Shown here: piece after piece, positions 23,199 through 23,366 of the stretch | How positions within the stretch are numbered: the stretch's first letter is position 1 | How the letters are laid out: each line of letters opens with the position of its first letter | Notes under the pieces: model-generated | What the model was told of the DNA's origin: nothing | Databases searched by the model: none | What the model saw: only the letters and a program-made list of their open reading frames with translations | Made by a program: the position numbers and the translations under genes | From: Candidatus Poribacteria bacterium | Lineage (GTDB): Bacteria > Poribacteria > WGA-4E > WGA-3G | Direction: 5' to 3' | NCBI GenBank assembly: GCA_028824575.1 | Contig: JAPPDN010000347.1 | Coordinates: 1 to 23,366 of the forward strand | Length of the DNA: 23,366 nt

Positions 23199-23366
23199 TG
23201 TCAGATATAGGAAAATTCTTTCAGGAAAACGGATACTATTTCGCCAAAGGGGTCTACGCCGCTGAAGAAATTCAGGCGATGGAAAGCGACTTTGATCGGG
23301 TCGTGGATCAGCTCCTCAAAAGCGATGAGAACGTCAACGCACGTTGGGGCGGTAGATTGATGGATG
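23198..23366 (+). CDS. Phytanoyl-CoA dioxygenase (PhyH) family protein, 3' truncated by the window edge
   Basis: Only the first 56 codons are present. The N-terminus, FFQENGYYFAKGVYAAEEI, then FDRVVDQLL and NARWGG, matches the opening helix and strand of PhyH-family Fe(II)/2-oxoglutarate dioxygenases, where F..NGY and the following Glu-Glu-Ile pattern are typical. Such enzymes hydroxylate small molecules; substrates in environmental bacteria are mostly unknown. The iron ligands (HxD...H) lie beyond the window and cannot be checked. ATG 23198 overlaps the stop of the ABC ATPase gene (TAATG), so translation is probably coupled; GGAGG at 23180-23184 is 13 bases away. The family is greatly expanded in Poribacteria, which supports the guess about the organism. 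Confidence 0.75.
   Translation, partial: MSDIGKFFQENGYYFAKGVYAAEEIQAMESDFDRVVDQLLKSDENVNARWGGRLMD

Overview
The window reads as a 23.4-kb piece of a bacterial chromosome, most likely from an uncultured marine or sponge-associated lineage such as Candidatus Poribacteria. That assignment is inference from gene content: a phytanoyl-CoA-dioxygenase-family gene, several Gfo/Idh/MocA oxidoreductases, a ThuA protein, an IolE/IolG pair, and WD40 proteins fused to a metallopeptidase through a linker I associate with that phylum. Signal peptides, a TonB-dependent receptor and a LolD-type transporter indicate a Gram-negative envelope. I see no rRNA, tRNA, CRISPR array, transposase or origin.

Layout. 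1-1.8 kb is an AT-richer patch with a 5'-truncated DUF262/HNH (GmrSD-like) gene and a BsaWI-type restriction-endonuclease homologue whose active-site residues look substituted. 1.8-3.8 kb holds iolE-iolG. 3.8-5.2 kb (minus) is a two-gene FtsX/LolD-type ABC transporter with an unusually short permease. 5.4-6.0 kb is a small membrane protein. 6.0-12.4 kb (minus) carries thuA-like, recX, alaS, a DUF948 protein, a YtxH protein and larB. 12.7-17.4 kb (plus) carries two tandem paralogues, each an N-terminal membrane anchor, a seven-bladed WD40 propeller and a matrixin-like zinc peptidase domain, followed by coaD. 17.5-19.9 kb (minus) is a TonB-dependent receptor. 20.2-21.2 kb is a secreted three-domain protein gene split by an in-frame TAG. 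21.3-23.4 kb holds a Gfo/Idh/MocA oxidoreductase, an ABC ATPase with non-canonical switch residues, and the start of a PhyH-family gene.

How the parts fit. The inositol pair, ThuA-like protein, second oxidoreductase and PhyH-family dioxygenase suggest scavenging of polyols, sugars and other small organics. alaS, recX, coaD and larB are housekeeping or cofactor functions. The WD40-peptidase pair is the least familiar unit and the best candidate for an undescribed system: two membrane-tethered, probably extracytoplasmic proteases carrying their own propeller, from a local duplication.

Intergenic regions carry much structure: sigma70-like promoters (some with an inverted repeat between -35 and -10), a TGACGGCTGA-type repeat directly upstream of two promoters, and several strong inverted repeats. 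No gene-free stretch exceeds 300 bases. All family names come from reading the translations; no database search was run.
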